Below, in pieces: positions 35,740 through 44,961 of a DNA stretch of 57,668 nucleotides. The position numbers and the translations under genes were made by a program. The first letter of the stretch is position 1. Every line of letters begins with the position of its first letter. The notes under the pieces are model-generated. The model was not told where the DNA came from. It made no database searches and worked only from the letters and a program-made list of their open reading frames with translations. The DNA is from Comamonadaceae bacterium (GTDB taxonomy: Bacteria; Pseudomonadota; Gammaproteobacteria; Burkholderiales; Burkholderiaceae_C): assembly GCA_007280205.1 (NCBI GenBank), contig QYPX01000144.1, positions 1-57,668 of the forward strand, written 5' to 3'.

Positions 35740-36441
35740 TCAATAATGTTTCGCCATTTCCCAGAGGTTCGCCTCGGGAATCAAGTGGGGATAGGCCTTG
35801 TTGTGCTGGTCGAACAGATTTCCCAGGGCAGTCAGCACGTCCGTCGGAAAGCCCTTGCGCACGCCGCGTCGGGTGCCGTGCAGCAAATCCTTCATGTAGG
35901 TCCCAAATTGCCTTTGCCCCCAGTAAAGTTTGATTTGGCTGCCAATGCGCGGAAAGGCCTGGTCGATGACCTTGAAGTCAGAGTTGTATTCCAGCAGGGG
36001 CAACAGCATGGGATGCGCTTTGTGATGCTGCTCCGACAGACTGGCCAGCGCGGTCACGGCTTCGGCGGGAAACCCATTCTGCCCACCGGCGCGGGCGTCC
36101 CGCAGCAGCTCTTCGACGTAGAGCAGAAAGGACTTCTTGCCCCAGTGACGTTTCAGGTTGAGGCCAAACTGCGGAAACAAATCCTTGATCAGATTGAAAT
36201 CAGGGTTGTCATCGAGTTTCGAATAGATCTGTGGATATTCCTTCTCGTGCTGTTCATTCAGACCGAGCAAAGCGTTATGCACCGCCGCCGGGAACTCCTT
36301 CCCGGGCGTATATTTTGCGTAGTTACGACAGAACTCCATGTAGGAGACAAATTCCGCGCTGCCCCAGAAACTCTCCAGTTTTGCCCCGATTTGGGGAAAG
36401 GCATCGTTGATCACGATGAAAAAAGGGTTGTTCTCCAGCAT
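35740..36441 (-). CDS. Unknown protein made of three ~75-residue repeats
   Basis: Not recognised. The 233-residue protein is three copies of one unit at about residues 5-72, 79-147 and 154-222. Each unit runs N-x-x-F-x-x-I, then FPxxG, a WG dipeptide followed by F and YM/YV, a basic stretch, GFP or EFP, AL, L, and (E/D)QHxKxYP or a close form such as EQHHKAHP. Units 2 and 3 share R-x-G-x-x-x-GFP. No signal peptide, membrane helix, cysteine-rich or catalytic motif is seen; it looks like a soluble, helical, possibly binding protein. The ATG at 36441 has only a weak ribosome site. It stands alone between two convergent or same-strand transporter loci. Confidence 0.8.
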   Translation of the reverse strand: MLENNPFFIVINDAFPQIGAKLESFWGSAEFVSYMEFCRNYAKYTPGKEFPAAVHNALLGLNEQHEKEYPQIYSKLDDNPDFNLIKDLFPQFGLNLKRHWGKKSFLLYVEELLRDARAGGQNGFPAEAVTALASLSEQHHKAHPMLLPLLEYNSDFKVIDQAFPRIGSQIKLYWGQRQFGTYMKDLLHGTRRGVRKGFPTDVLTALGNLFDQHNKAYPHLIPEANLWEMAKHY

Positions 36442-36770
36442 TTTGGCAACTCAACGGTGATGTGGCGCTTGCCTGCATGCAAGGCAAGTGTCCGACTCCC
36501 AAGCCTGAATTCTGCCCTATTCGCCGCGGCCCCGCCCAGTCTGCCGCTCTAGGCCCTTGAGGTGGCCCTGGCAGTCTGCCATGTGGGTGCCTGCGCGAGC
36601 TGCATGCTCAATGACGGCTTCGAAGCGTGGTCTTGACGGTCTCTTGAAGCCCGACGACCGGCAAGATTGACCACCCTGCCGGCCATGTGGACGCGGCGGA
36701 ATTCAGTGCCACCCTAGCCAGCATGCACGCTGGAAAAGCAAATTGATGGAGAACAGCGCTGCGTTCACCT
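36442..36770. other. 329-bp gap without a recognisable gene
   Basis: I find no supported gene here. It holds a small palindrome, CTTGCC (36468-36473) and GGCAAG (36483-36488) around TGCATGCA, and the downstream trailer of the importer operon. Minus-strand frames exist but look like noise or decayed coding sequence. Confidence 0.4.
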
Positions 36771-37739
36771 TCAGGACTCCTTGACATAGGGCTTGCCCAG
36801 TGCCTGGGGTGCAACTGCCTTGCCGATAAAGCCGGCCAGCAGCACCACGGTTAGCACGTAGGGCAGGGCCTGGATCACCTGCACCGGAACCTCGCCGATC
36901 ACGGCCAACTTGACACCCTGCAGACGTATCGCGGCGGCGTCCAGAAAGCCGAACAGCAGACAGGCCCACAAGGCCAAGAACGGATGCCAGCGGCCAAAGA
37001 TCAGGGCGGCCAGTGCCATGAAGCCACGCCCGGCGGTCATGTTCGGTGAAAAGCTGGCGTTCTGTGCCAGCACCAGGTAGCTGCCGGCCAAGCCGCACAG
37101 AATGCCGTTGAGGGTTAATGCGGTATAGCGCAGGCGCTGCACCGATACGCCGGCGGCGTCCACCATCTGCGGGTTCTCGCCGACGGCGCGCAGTCGCAGC
37201 CCGAAGCGGGTTCTGAACAGCAGCCACCAAACCGCTGGCACCAGCAGCAGGGCCAGGTAGACCAGGGCGTTGTGGCCGAGCAGGGCGTGAGCCAGCACCG
37301 GGCCGAGCAGCGGCACGCCTTGCAGCGAGCCCGCGGCGCCCGGAAAGAGGGCGGTGATGCGCACAGCGGCGGACACCGGCGGCGTCTGCCCGCCCTGTGC
37401 AAACCAGGCGATTCCCAGTACCACCGTCATGCCGGCAGCGACGATATTGACGGCCACGCCGGAGACCACCTGATCGCCCCGGTGGCTCACGCAGGCCAGT
37501 CCGTGCAGCCATGACAGCGCAGTGGCGGCCAGCATTGCCGCCAGCAGCGCCAGCGTGGTGGAGCCGTAGACGGCACCGGTCGCGCCGGCGGCAAAAGCGG
37601 CAAACAGCATCTTGCCTTCCAGTCCGATGTCGACGACACCCGAGCGTTCTGACAGCAGGCCGGCCAGCGCGCAGAGAATCAGCGGCGTGGACAGGCGCAG
37701 TGTCGAGGCGACCATCTCGCCGACAAACACCTCATCCAT
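36771..37739 (-). CDS. Nucleoside-type ABC importer permease 2
   Basis: A 322-residue permease of the BPD_transp_2 family with about eight to ten helices. LSERSGVVDIGLEGKMLFAAF and LRAVGENPQMVDAAGVSVQRLRY are typical of the BmpA-linked permeases (YufQ/NupC class). The ATG at 37739 is chosen because it begins the conserved MDEVFVGEMVASTLRLSTP segment and overlaps the other permease gene by 8 bp. It is the last gene of the operon. Confidence 0.93.
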   Translation of the reverse strand: MDEVFVGEMVASTLRLSTPLILCALAGLLSERSGVVDIGLEGKMLFAAFAAGATGAVYGSTTLALLAAMLAATALSWLHGLACVSHRGDQVVSGVAVNIVAAGMTVVLGIAWFAQGGQTPPVSAAVRITALFPGAAGSLQGVPLLGPVLAHALLGHNALVYLALLLVPAVWWLLFRTRFGLRLRAVGENPQMVDAAGVSVQRLRYTALTLNGILCGLAGSYLVLAQNASFSPNMTAGRGFMALAALIFGRWHPFLALWACLLFGFLDAAAIRLQGVKLAVIGEVPVQVIQALPYVLTVVLLAGFIGKAVAPQALGKPYVKES

Positions 37740-38868
37740 CGGTCGCTCCCAAACGGGAAGACGCCACAGCGCGGGGCCGCAGCAGGGCCAGGCACCAGGC
37801 CAGCGCCGGTGCAAAGACATAAGCCATGGCGCCGGAAAACAGCACGATGAAGCCCTGCACCATGACCACCATGTCGCGGCTGAAGCCCGGCACTTCAAAA
37901 GCCACTTCGGCACCACCTTGAAACAGCGCGCCGAACAGCAGGCTGGCCAGGATGATGCCCAGCGGATGGTTGCGCCCCATCAAAGAGACCGCGATGCCGG
38001 TAAAGCCGGCGCCACTGACAAATTCGAGCAACAGTTTGCCGTTGACGCCGGCAATTTCGTTCATGCCCACCAGGCCCGCCAGCGCGCCGGAGATCGACAT
38101 GGCGATGACGATCTGGTGCCGCGACTGGATGCCGGCATACTCTGCCGCGCCCGGGCTGGAGCCGACGGCGCGCAGGTGGTAGCCGCCGCGCGTGCGCCAT
38201 AAAAACAGGTAGACCCCGAGGCAGGCCAGTAGCGCCAGAAACAGGCTGAGGTTCAGCGGCGAGCTGGGCCAGGCGATGCCCAGCGCTGCCAGTGCTTCGT
38301 GCATCGTCGGCAGCTTGGCAGACGCGGCAAACGGGGCGCTTTCCACCGACATGGATCCGGCCGGGCGCAGGTGGTTCACCAGCAGGTACACCAGCACACT
38401 GCTGGCGATGAAGTTGAACATGATGGTGGTGATGACGACATGGCTGCCGCGGTAGGCCTGCAGATAAGCCGGCACGATGGCCCAGACCATGCCAAAGAGG
38501 GCGCCTGAAATCAGCATCAGCGGCAGCATCAGCCAGGCCGGCAGCAGGGCCGACAGGTACAGTGCTGCCAGGCCGGTGCCGAGTCCGCCCATGATGGCCT
38601 GTCCCTCGCCGCCGATATTGAACAGGCCACCATGAAAGGCCACGGCCACGGCGAGCCCGGTGAAGATGAAGGTGGTGGCGTAATAGAGTGTGTAACTCAG
38701 GCCGCGCTGGGTGCCGAGCGCACCCTGCACCAGCACCGTCATGACGCGCACCGGGTCCTGCCCTACCAGTAGCACCACCAGGCCGGCCAGCAGCAGGGCC
38801 AGACCCAGACAGACGATGGGCAAGAGCAGCAGATCGGCCCAGCGCGGCAGGCTGTAGCTGGCTCTCAT
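37732..38868 (-). CDS. Nucleoside-type ABC importer permease 1
   Basis: A 378-residue permease of the same family (YufP/NupB class). Family blocks include GLAVAVAFHGGLFNIGGEGQ, the cytoplasmic EAA-like LRAVGSSPGAAEYAGIQS and GFTGIAVSLMGRNHPLG. It forms the channel with permease 2. Its start overlaps the ATPase gene by 4 bp. Confidence 0.93.
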   Translation of the reverse strand: MRASYSLPRWADLLLLPIVCLGLALLLAGLVVLLVGQDPVRVMTVLVQGALGTQRGLSYTLYYATTFIFTGLAVAVAFHGGLFNIGGEGQAIMGGLGTGLAALYLSALLPAWLMLPLMLISGALFGMVWAIVPAYLQAYRGSHVVITTIMFNFIASSVLVYLLVNHLRPAGSMSVESAPFAASAKLPTMHEALAALGIAWPSSPLNLSLFLALLACLGVYLFLWRTRGGYHLRAVGSSPGAAEYAGIQSRHQIVIAMSISGALAGLVGMNEIAGVNGKLLLEFVSGAGFTGIAVSLMGRNHPLGIILASLLFGALFQGGAEVAFEVPGFSRDMVVMVQGFIVLFSGAMAYVFAPALAWCLALLRPRAVASSRLGATDG

Positions 38869-40403
38869 TGCACAGCACCACCGAGCATCAGCATGCCCAG
38901 CCGGGCTTCACTGCAATCGGCCATCGGAAGTTCGCCGGTCACTGCACCCTGGTACATCACTATCACGCGGTCCGACAAGGCGAGGATCTCGTCGAGCTCG
39001 CTTGATACCAGCAGCACCGCGCAGCCGGCAGCGCGCAGCGCGCGCAGTTGTGAGTAGATGAACTCGATGGCGCCAATGTCGACGCCTCGCGTCGGCTGAC
39101 CGACCAGCAGCACTTTGGGTGCCTGGCCCAACTCGCGTGCCAGCACCAGCTTTTGCTGGTTGCCGCCGGAGAACTTGCTGCTCAGCAGTTCCGGGTTTCT
39201 GGGGCGCACATCAAAGCGCTCCATGTACTGCCCGGTGGCGCGGCGCATGGCCGGGTGATCCAGCCAGCCCCCCTGGCCATACTCCGGCAATCCGTCGTAG
39301 CCCAGGACGGCCGACTCCCAGGCCGCAAAATTCATGACCAGTGCGCGCGCCTGCCGGTCTTCAGGCACGTGGGCCAGGCCGAGTTCGCGTGCCGTCCTGG
39401 GGTCCAGCCAGGCGCTCGCCTCGAAAAGTTTTCCGCCTAATTCCAGTTGCCCGCCGGTAGGCCGCAGCAGCCCCGAGAGCAGGTCCAGCAACTCGCTCTG
39501 ACCGTTGCCGGAGACGCCGGCGACGCCGACAATTTCACCAGCGTGCAAGCAGAGGCTCAAGCCTTTCAGGCGCGTGACCTGCAGCGCGTCGCGCAGCACC
39601 AGATCGCGCGCTTGCAGCAGCACCGGCCCGGGTGCGGTTGGCGGGCCCTGGCTGCGACCGATGTTGACTTTTCGGCCCACCATGGCTTCGGCCAGACCCT
39701 CGATCGAAGCCTGGGACACCGGCAGGTCCTGCACCACGCGGCCGGCGCGCATGATCGTGACCTGATCGCACAGGAGCATCACTTCCTTCAACTTGTGCGT
39801 GATCAGCACAATCGTCGTGCCTTGCTTGCGCAGCCCGTCGAGTACCTGAAACAGGTGTCCGGTCTCCTGGGGGGTCAGCACGGCCGTTGGTTCATCCAGG
39901 ATCAGGATTTTGGCGCCCCGGTACAGGGTCTTGAGAATTTCGAGCCGCTGCCGGTCGCCCACCGCCAGATCCGCCACCAGGCAGTCCAGATCGAGTTGCA
40001 GACCGGTGGCCTGCATCAGGGCTTCGAGCTTGATTCGCACGGCGGCCTGCGCGCGTGCGAGCAGCCAGTGTGGCTCTGCGCCCAGCATCACGTTTTCCAG
40101 GGCGGTGAGGGTGTCGACCAGCATGAAGTGCTGGTGCACCATGCCAATACCCAGGGCGATGGCGTCATCCGCATTGCGAATGTTGACCGGCTGGCCGAAG
40201 ACTTCAATCTGGCCGCTGTCGGCCCGGTAGAAGCCGTAAAGGACCGACATCAGGGTGCTCTTGCCGGCACCGTTTTCTCCTACGATGCCATGGATCGTGC
40301 CAGGCGCCACCTGCAAGGCGACATCAGCGTTGGCTTGAACCGCTCCAAACCGCTTGTGGATGCCCCGCATGCGCACCGCTGGGGCGGGAGTGACGCGGGG
40401 CAT
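38865..40403 (-). CDS. Nucleoside-type ABC importer, double ATPase
   Basis: A 512-residue protein with two ABC domains, as in ribose/nucleoside importers. Domain 1: GENGAGKST, AVGDRQRLEI signature region, LILDEPTAVL, ITHK. Domain 2: GVSGNGQSE (degenerate Walker A), SGGNQQK signature, GQPTRGVD in place of the Walker B Glu context. Only the first site is expected to be fully active. It is 9 bp downstream of the binding-protein gene and overlaps permease 1 by 4 bp. Confidence 0.95.
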   Translation of the reverse strand: MPRVTPAPAVRMRGIHKRFGAVQANADVALQVAPGTIHGIVGENGAGKSTLMSVLYGFYRADSGQIEVFGQPVNIRNADDAIALGIGMVHQHFMLVDTLTALENVMLGAEPHWLLARAQAAVRIKLEALMQATGLQLDLDCLVADLAVGDRQRLEILKTLYRGAKILILDEPTAVLTPQETGHLFQVLDGLRKQGTTIVLITHKLKEVMLLCDQVTIMRAGRVVQDLPVSQASIEGLAEAMVGRKVNIGRSQGPPTAPGPVLLQARDLVLRDALQVTRLKGLSLCLHAGEIVGVAGVSGNGQSELLDLLSGLLRPTGGQLELGGKLFEASAWLDPRTARELGLAHVPEDRQARALVMNFAAWESAVLGYDGLPEYGQGGWLDHPAMRRATGQYMERFDVRPRNPELLSSKFSGGNQQKLVLARELGQAPKVLLVGQPTRGVDIGAIEFIYSQLRALRAAGCAVLLVSSELDEILALSDRVIVMYQGAVTGELPMADCSEARLGMLMLGGAVQ

Positions 40404-40412
40404 CCCCTGGAA

Positions 40413-41393
40413 TCAGTACTTGCAGGCGTTGTCTGCCATGTAGTCGGCCACCTTGATCTTGCCGCTGATGATGTCGGCCTTCAGGGCGTCGACCTTTTTC
40501 TTCATGTCGGCGCTGACCAGCTTGGCGTTGTTGGCGTCCAGCGCATAGTCAACACCCCCTTCTTTCAGGCCCAGCACCGACAGACCCGGTTTGTGCGCCA
40601 TGATGACGTTGTAAACCGCTACATCAACCCGCTTGATCATGGAGGTCAGCATGGTGCCGATCTGCAGGTGGTTCTGGTTGCTGTCGACACCGATGGCGAG
40701 CTTGCCGCTGTCTTTGGCCGCCTGGTAAACGCCAGTGCCGGTGCCGCCGGCCGCCGCAAACACCACGTCCGAACCCTTGGCAAATTGTGCCTTGGCGAGT
40801 TCGCCACCGCGCGCCGGGTCGTTCCAGGCCGCACCCGTCGTGCCGGTCATGTTGCTGAAGACCTCGGCCTTGGGGTTGACAAACTTGGCACCCTGCTCGT
40901 AGCCGCACTGGAACTTGCGGATCAGGGGAATGTCCATGCCACCGACAAAGCTCACCTTGCCGGTCTTGCTGGCCATGGCTGCCATGGCACCGACCAGGAA
41001 GCTGCCCTCATGCTCCTTGAACACCACCGACTGGACGTTGGGTTGATCGACGACCATATCAACGATGGCGAATTTGAGCTTGGGGAATTCCTTGGCGATT
41101 TTCTCGATGCTCGATGCCTGGCCAAAGCCAATGCCAATGATCGGGCTGGCGCCGCGCTCTGCCATGCGCCGGGCCGCCTGCTCGCGTTGTGATTCGTTGG
41201 CAATCTCGAACTCAAGATAGGGTTTGCCGGATTCTTTCTTCCAGCGTTCCATGCCGTTGTAGGCCGCTTCATTGAACGACTTGTCGAACTTGCCGCCCAT
41301 ATCAAAGATGACCGCCGGCTGTGCCGTCGCCTGAAAACTGGCGATCAAACCGAGCGCCAGAAACGCCAAACATGCAGTGGACTTAAACTTCAT
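40413..41393 (-). CDS. BmpA-family nucleoside-binding protein
   Basis: A 326-residue periplasmic binding protein (BMP/PnrA family) with a signal peptide cut near ATA-QPA; there is no lipobox Cys, so it should be soluble. Family features are FDMGGKFDKSFNEAAYNG, IIGIGFGQ, FVGGMDIP and FAAAGGTGTGVYQAA. BmpA proteins bind purine and pyrimidine nucleosides. The ATG at 41393 has GAGAGAG at good distance; a GTG at 41399 is possible. It starts the importer operon and is divergent from the nucleoside hydrolase with only 82 bp between them, so the two directions probably share control. Confidence 0.94.
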   Translation of the reverse strand: MKFKSTACLAFLALGLIASFQATAQPAVIFDMGGKFDKSFNEAAYNGMERWKKESGKPYLEFEIANESQREQAARRMAERGASPIIGIGFGQASSIEKIAKEFPKLKFAIVDMVVDQPNVQSVVFKEHEGSFLVGAMAAMASKTGKVSFVGGMDIPLIRKFQCGYEQGAKFVNPKAEVFSNMTGTTGAAWNDPARGGELAKAQFAKGSDVVFAAAGGTGTGVYQAAKDSGKLAIGVDSNQNHLQIGTMLTSMIKRVDVAVYNVIMAHKPGLSVLGLKEGGVDYALDANNAKLVSADMKKKVDALKADIISGKIKVADYMADNACKY

Positions 41394-41475
41394 ATGCACT
41401 CTCTCTTCTTGGTAAGGTTGAAAAGGTCAAGCTCAGCGGAACCAACTGCACACAAGCATAGCAAACATTTGGAGC

Positions 41476-42465
41476 ATGAACCTGGTCCACAAAGTCATTT
41501 TCGACACCGATCCCGGCGTTGACGACGCCATCGCCCTGTACTTTGCGCTGGCGCATCCGGCCATTGACCTGATTGGCATCACCACCACTTTTGGCAACGT
41601 CAGCGTCGAGCAGGCCGCGATCAACGCGCTTTACCTCACGGCGATTGCCGGACGCGAGCTTGCCGTGACACGCGGACTGAGCGCACCCTTGAGCAAAGCG
41701 CCGGTGGCGCCACCCGCCTTCATTCACGGTGCCGACGGGCTGGGCAATCTGGCCTCACGACGTTCGATTGGCAGGCAACTTGATCCGCGCAGTTCGGCGC
41801 AATTCATTGTCGATAGCGCGCGCAGCCAACCCGGTGAGATCACGCTGGTGGCGGTGGGCCCGCTGGGCAATCTGGCCACGGCGCTCCAACTTGAGCCTGC
41901 GCTGCCTGCCCTGCTCAAGCAGGTCATCGTCATGGGCGGCACCGTGCTGGAGCCCGGCAACGTCTCCCCGGTGGCCGAGGCCAACATCTGGAACGATCCG
42001 CATGCGGCAGACAGCGTGTTTGCTGCGCCCTGGAAACTGACCATGGTGGGGCTGGACGTGACGCACCGGGTCGTGACTGAACTGGCCTTCTTCCAGAAGC
42101 TGGCTCAGCGCCAGCGCCATCTGGCCACTGATACGCTGGCGCACGCCGTCGCGTTCTATGCAACGTTTTACAGTGGCCTGTACAGGCACGTTGCGAAAAC
42201 ACCGGGCTGCTTTGCGCACGATCTGCTGGCTTTCATCTATCTGGTGAATCCCGAGTTCTTTGCAATGGAGACCGGTTGCATCCGGGTCGCTTGCGAGGGG
42301 CTGGCGCAGGGCCAGACGATACTGAACCGGCGCGATTTCATCGACTACCCGCAAAGCGGTTGGGAAGAGAATCGAACTCGCAGTCAGGTCTGCATGCAGG
42401 TCGATGCGCCGGCCTGCCTGACCCTGCTTGAAGCGACCTTGATGGCGGATTGGCTGAAAAACTGA
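41476..42465 (+). CDS. Inosine-uridine-preferring nucleoside hydrolase family protein
   Basis: A 329-residue IU-nucleoside hydrolase. The calcium and ribose site DTDPGVDDA is at the N-terminus, followed by ITTTFGNV, HGADGLGN and GLDVTHRV near the C-terminal Asp ligand. It cleaves ribonucleosides to base and ribose. Divergent from the nucleoside importer, it probably acts on imported nucleosides; the phosphorylases of the other locus do the parallel phosphorolytic route. A GGAG lies just before the ATG. amn follows after 38 bp. Confidence 0.94.
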   Translation: MNLVHKVIFDTDPGVDDAIALYFALAHPAIDLIGITTTFGNVSVEQAAINALYLTAIAGRELAVTRGLSAPLSKAPVAPPAFIHGADGLGNLASRRSIGRQLDPRSSAQFIVDSARSQPGEITLVAVGPLGNLATALQLEPALPALLKQVIVMGGTVLEPGNVSPVAEANIWNDPHAADSVFAAPWKLTMVGLDVTHRVVTELAFFQKLAQRQRHLATDTLAHAVAFYATFYSGLYRHVAKTPGCFAHDLLAFIYLVNPEFFAMETGCIRVACEGLAQGQTILNRRDFIDYPQSGWEENRTRSQVCMQVDAPACLTLLEATLMADWLKN

Positions 42466-42503
42466 GATTGGCATGCTTTTCCCGACCATGAAACAATGAC
42501 GCC

Positions 42504-44000
42504 ATGTCTTACCTACCGACTTTTATTGCTCCCGCCCGTTTCACCGACCCGGCCAGCGCACTGGCACGTGTGCGCGAAATTTACGACAGCAGCATCGCGC
42601 ATCTGCGCTCTGCCATGCAGCGCTTTGTGGGCGGGGAGAGTCTGCCCGGCCATGTGCGGGCCTGCTACCCCTTTGTGCGGGTCCAGACCGATACCGTCTC
42701 GCGCCTGAACTCCGGCGCGAACGCCCGCCTGAGCTACGGCTTTGTGGCCGGGCCGGGCCGCTTCGAGACCACCTTGAGTCGACCCGACCTGTATGCCGGG
42801 TACTACCTTGAGCAGTTCACGCTGCTGCTGGAGAACCACGGCGTCGAACTGGAAGTTGGCACCAGCTCGCAGTCGATTCCGGTGCACTTTTCCTTTGCCG
42901 AGAACGACCATATTGAAGGCAGCCTGAGCGCCGAGCGGCGCCAGCTCATGCGCGACGTGTTCGATCTGCCGGATCTGACGGCGATGGACGACGGCATCGC
43001 CAACGGCACTTACATGCCGCGCCCGGGCGAGGCGCAGCCGCTGTCGCTGTTCACTGCGCCGCGCGTGGACTACTCGCTGCACCGCCTGCGCCACTACACC
43101 GGTACCGCGCCCGAGCATTTCCAGAACTTTGTGCTGTTCACCAACTACCAGTTCTACATCGATGAGTTCGTGCGTCTGGGACACGAGGCCATGGCCGACC
43201 CGGCAAGCGAGTACATCGCTTTCATCGAGCCCGGCAACGTCGTGACCCATAAATTGGGGTCAGACTCCAATTATTCCGGCGACGATCTGGGCAAGGTGCC
43301 GCCGCGCCTGCCACAAATGCCGGCCTACCATCTGGTGCGCGCCGACCGCAGCGGTATCAGCATGGTCAATATCGGCATCGGCCCGGCCAATGCCAAGACC
43401 ATCACCGACCATATTGCGGTCCTGCGGCCCCACGCGTGGATCATGCTGGGCCACTGCGCCGGTCTGCGCAACTCGCAGCAACTGGGCGACTATGTGCTGG
43501 CGCACGGCTATGTGCGCGAAGACCATGTGCTGGACGAAGAACTGCCGCTGTGGGTGCCGGTTCCGGCCCTGGCGGAGATTCAGGTGGCGCTGGAGCAGGC
43601 GGTGTCGGATGTGACGCAACTCAGGGGCTCCGAGCTCAAGCGCATCATGCGCACCGGCACCGTGGCCTCTACCGACAACCGCAACTGGGAGTTGCTGCCC
43701 GACAACGGACCGCAGCAGCGCTTCAGCCAGAGCCGCGCTGTGGCGCTGGACATGGAGAGCGCCACCATTGCCGCCAACGGCTTTCGCTTTCGGGTTCCCT
43801 ACGGCACCCTGCTGTGCGTGAGTGACAAGCCACTGCACGGCGAGATCAAGCTGCCGGGCATGGCGAACCATTTTTACCGTGAGCGGGTCGATCAGCACCT
43901 GCGCATTGGCATGCGGGCCATTGAGCTGCTGCGCGCCGAAGGCATCGATCAGTTGCACAGCCGCAAGCTGCGCAGCTTTGCCGAGGTGGCGTTTCAGTAG
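42504..44000 (+). CDS. amn: AMP nucleosidase Amn
   Basis: A 498-residue enzyme that splits AMP into adenine and ribose-5-phosphate. The N-terminal regulatory part is followed by the NP-I fold: VNIGIGPANAKTITDHIAVLRP, GHCAGLRNSQQLGDYVLAHGY, then SRAVALDMESATIAANG and LLCVSDKPLHGEIKLPG. The gene is intact, but residues about 249-258 (HKLGSDSNYSG region) are coded by a palindrome inserted in frame at 43252-43272, in a loop that varies between family members. It follows the nucleoside hydrolase, and both relate to purine recycling. Confidence 0.96.
   Translation: MSYLPTFIAPARFTDPASALARVREIYDSSIAHLRSAMQRFVGGESLPGHVRACYPFVRVQTDTVSRLNSGANARLSYGFVAGPGRFETTLSRPDLYAGYYLEQFTLLLENHGVELEVGTSSQSIPVHFSFAENDHIEGSLSAERRQLMRDVFDLPDLTAMDDGIANGTYMPRPGEAQPLSLFTAPRVDYSLHRLRHYTGTAPEHFQNFVLFTNYQFYIDEFVRLGHEAMADPASEYIAFIEPGNVVTHKLGSDSNYSGDDLGKVPPRLPQMPAYHLVRADRSGISMVNIGIGPANAKTITDHIAVLRPHAWIMLGHCAGLRNSQQLGDYVLAHGYVREDHVLDEELPLWVPVPALAEIQVALEQAVSDVTQLRGSELKRIMRTGTVASTDNRNWELLPDNGPQQRFSQSRAVALDMESATIAANGFRFRVPYGTLLCVSDKPLHGEIKLPGMANHFYRERVDQHLRIGMRAIELLRAEGIDQLHSRKLRSFAEVAFQ
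43252..43272. repeat. Palindrome inside the amn coding sequence
   Basis: A 21-bp near-perfect palindrome: AATTGG on the left, CCAATT on the right, GTCAGAC in the middle, one G-T mismatch. Its ATTGGGGTCAGAC half is repeated outside genes at 55277-55289. The insertion keeps the frame. It reads as KLGSDSN in the protein. Confidence 0.75.
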
Positions 44001-44019
44001 GTCTGATTCAATCTAGCCC

Positions 44020-44961
44020 ATGCCCTTCAGTTCAGCCGCACCCGAGCCGCTCTTTGCGGCCAGCCATCTCAGCAAGCGCTATGGCGACAACACCGTCGTC
44101 GATGACCTGTCGTTTCAGATCGCCGCCGGCGAGTGTCTGGGCGTGATCGGCCCCAACGGCGCCGGCAAGACCACGACGATCCGCATGTGTCTGGGGCAAA
44201 GCGTGCCCGATGGCGGCAGCATCACCGCTTTCGGCCTGGCGATGCCGCGTGACTCGCTCGCCATCAAGGCGCAGCTCGGCGTGGTCAGCCAGCTCGATAC
44301 GCTGGACCCCGATTTCAGTTGCGCCGAGAACCTGCTGGTCTACGGTCGCTACTTTGGCATGAAATCGAGTCAGATTCGTGAGCGCATTCCGGCGCTGCTG
44401 GCCTTTGCTTCGCTCACCAGCAAGGCCACGGCGAAACCGGGAGAACTCTCGGGCGGCATGAAGCGGCGCCTGAGTCTGGCACGCGCGCTGGTGAACAACC
44501 CGCGCCTGCTGCTGCTCGACGAGCCCACCACGGGTCTGGATCCGCAAGCGCGCCATCTGATGTGGGAACGGCTGCAACTGTTGCTGCAGGAAGGTAAGTC
44601 GATTTTGCTGACGACGCACTTCATGGACGAGGCGGAGCGACTGTGCACACGCCTGTTGGTACTGGACCACGGCAAGAAGATCGCCGAGGGCTCGCCGCGC
44701 GAACTGATCAGCCAGCACCTGGAGCCCGATGTGGTCGAGGTCTACGGCACGGGAGCGCTGGATCTGGTGGACGGGCCGCTACAGGCACTGGCGGCGCGCG
44801 TCGAGGTCAGCGGTGAGACCGTCTTCTTTTACACGCAGGACGCCAAGCCGCTGCTGCAGGCCTTGGCCACGCAACCGCAGTTGCGGACCTTGCACCGGCC
44901 GGCCAATCTGGAAGACCTTTTTCTCAAGCTGACAGGCCGTCAGATCAGGGAGGACGCATGA
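44020..44961 (+). CDS. NodI-like ABC transporter ATPase
   Basis: A 313-residue ATPase of the DrrA/NodI group: GPNGAGKTTT, VVSQLDTLDPDFSCAENL, LSGGMKRRLSLARAL, LLLLDEPTTGLDP, LTTHFMDEAERLC. The CcmA-like C-terminal extension ends LEDLFLKLTGRQIRE. Related NodIJ proteins in non-symbiotic beta-proteobacteria export unknown compounds. The stop is in an ATGA, probably the old start of the permease gene before a repeat was inserted. Confidence 0.93.
   Translation: MPFSSAAPEPLFAASHLSKRYGDNTVVDDLSFQIAAGECLGVIGPNGAGKTTTIRMCLGQSVPDGGSITAFGLAMPRDSLAIKAQLGVVSQLDTLDPDFSCAENLLVYGRYFGMKSSQIRERIPALLAFASLTSKATAKPGELSGGMKRRLSLARALVNNPRLLLLDEPTTGLDPQARHLMWERLQLLLQEGKSILLTTHFMDEAERLCTRLLVLDHGKKIAEGSPRELISQHLEPDVVEVYGTGALDLVDGPLQALAARVEVSGETVFFYTQDAKPLLQALATQPQLRTLHRPANLEDLFLKLTGRQIREDA

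Noticed and set aside
36608-36814. An IS remnant or small gene in the 36.4-36.8 kb gap
   Set aside because: The minus-strand frame has no start signal, no known transposase motif and no terminal repeats that I can see, so it stays unexplained.
39447-41192. A 581-codon plus-strand open frame
   Set aside because: It lies antisense to the importer ATPase and BmpA genes, which have clear motifs; long antisense frames are usual in high-GC DNA.
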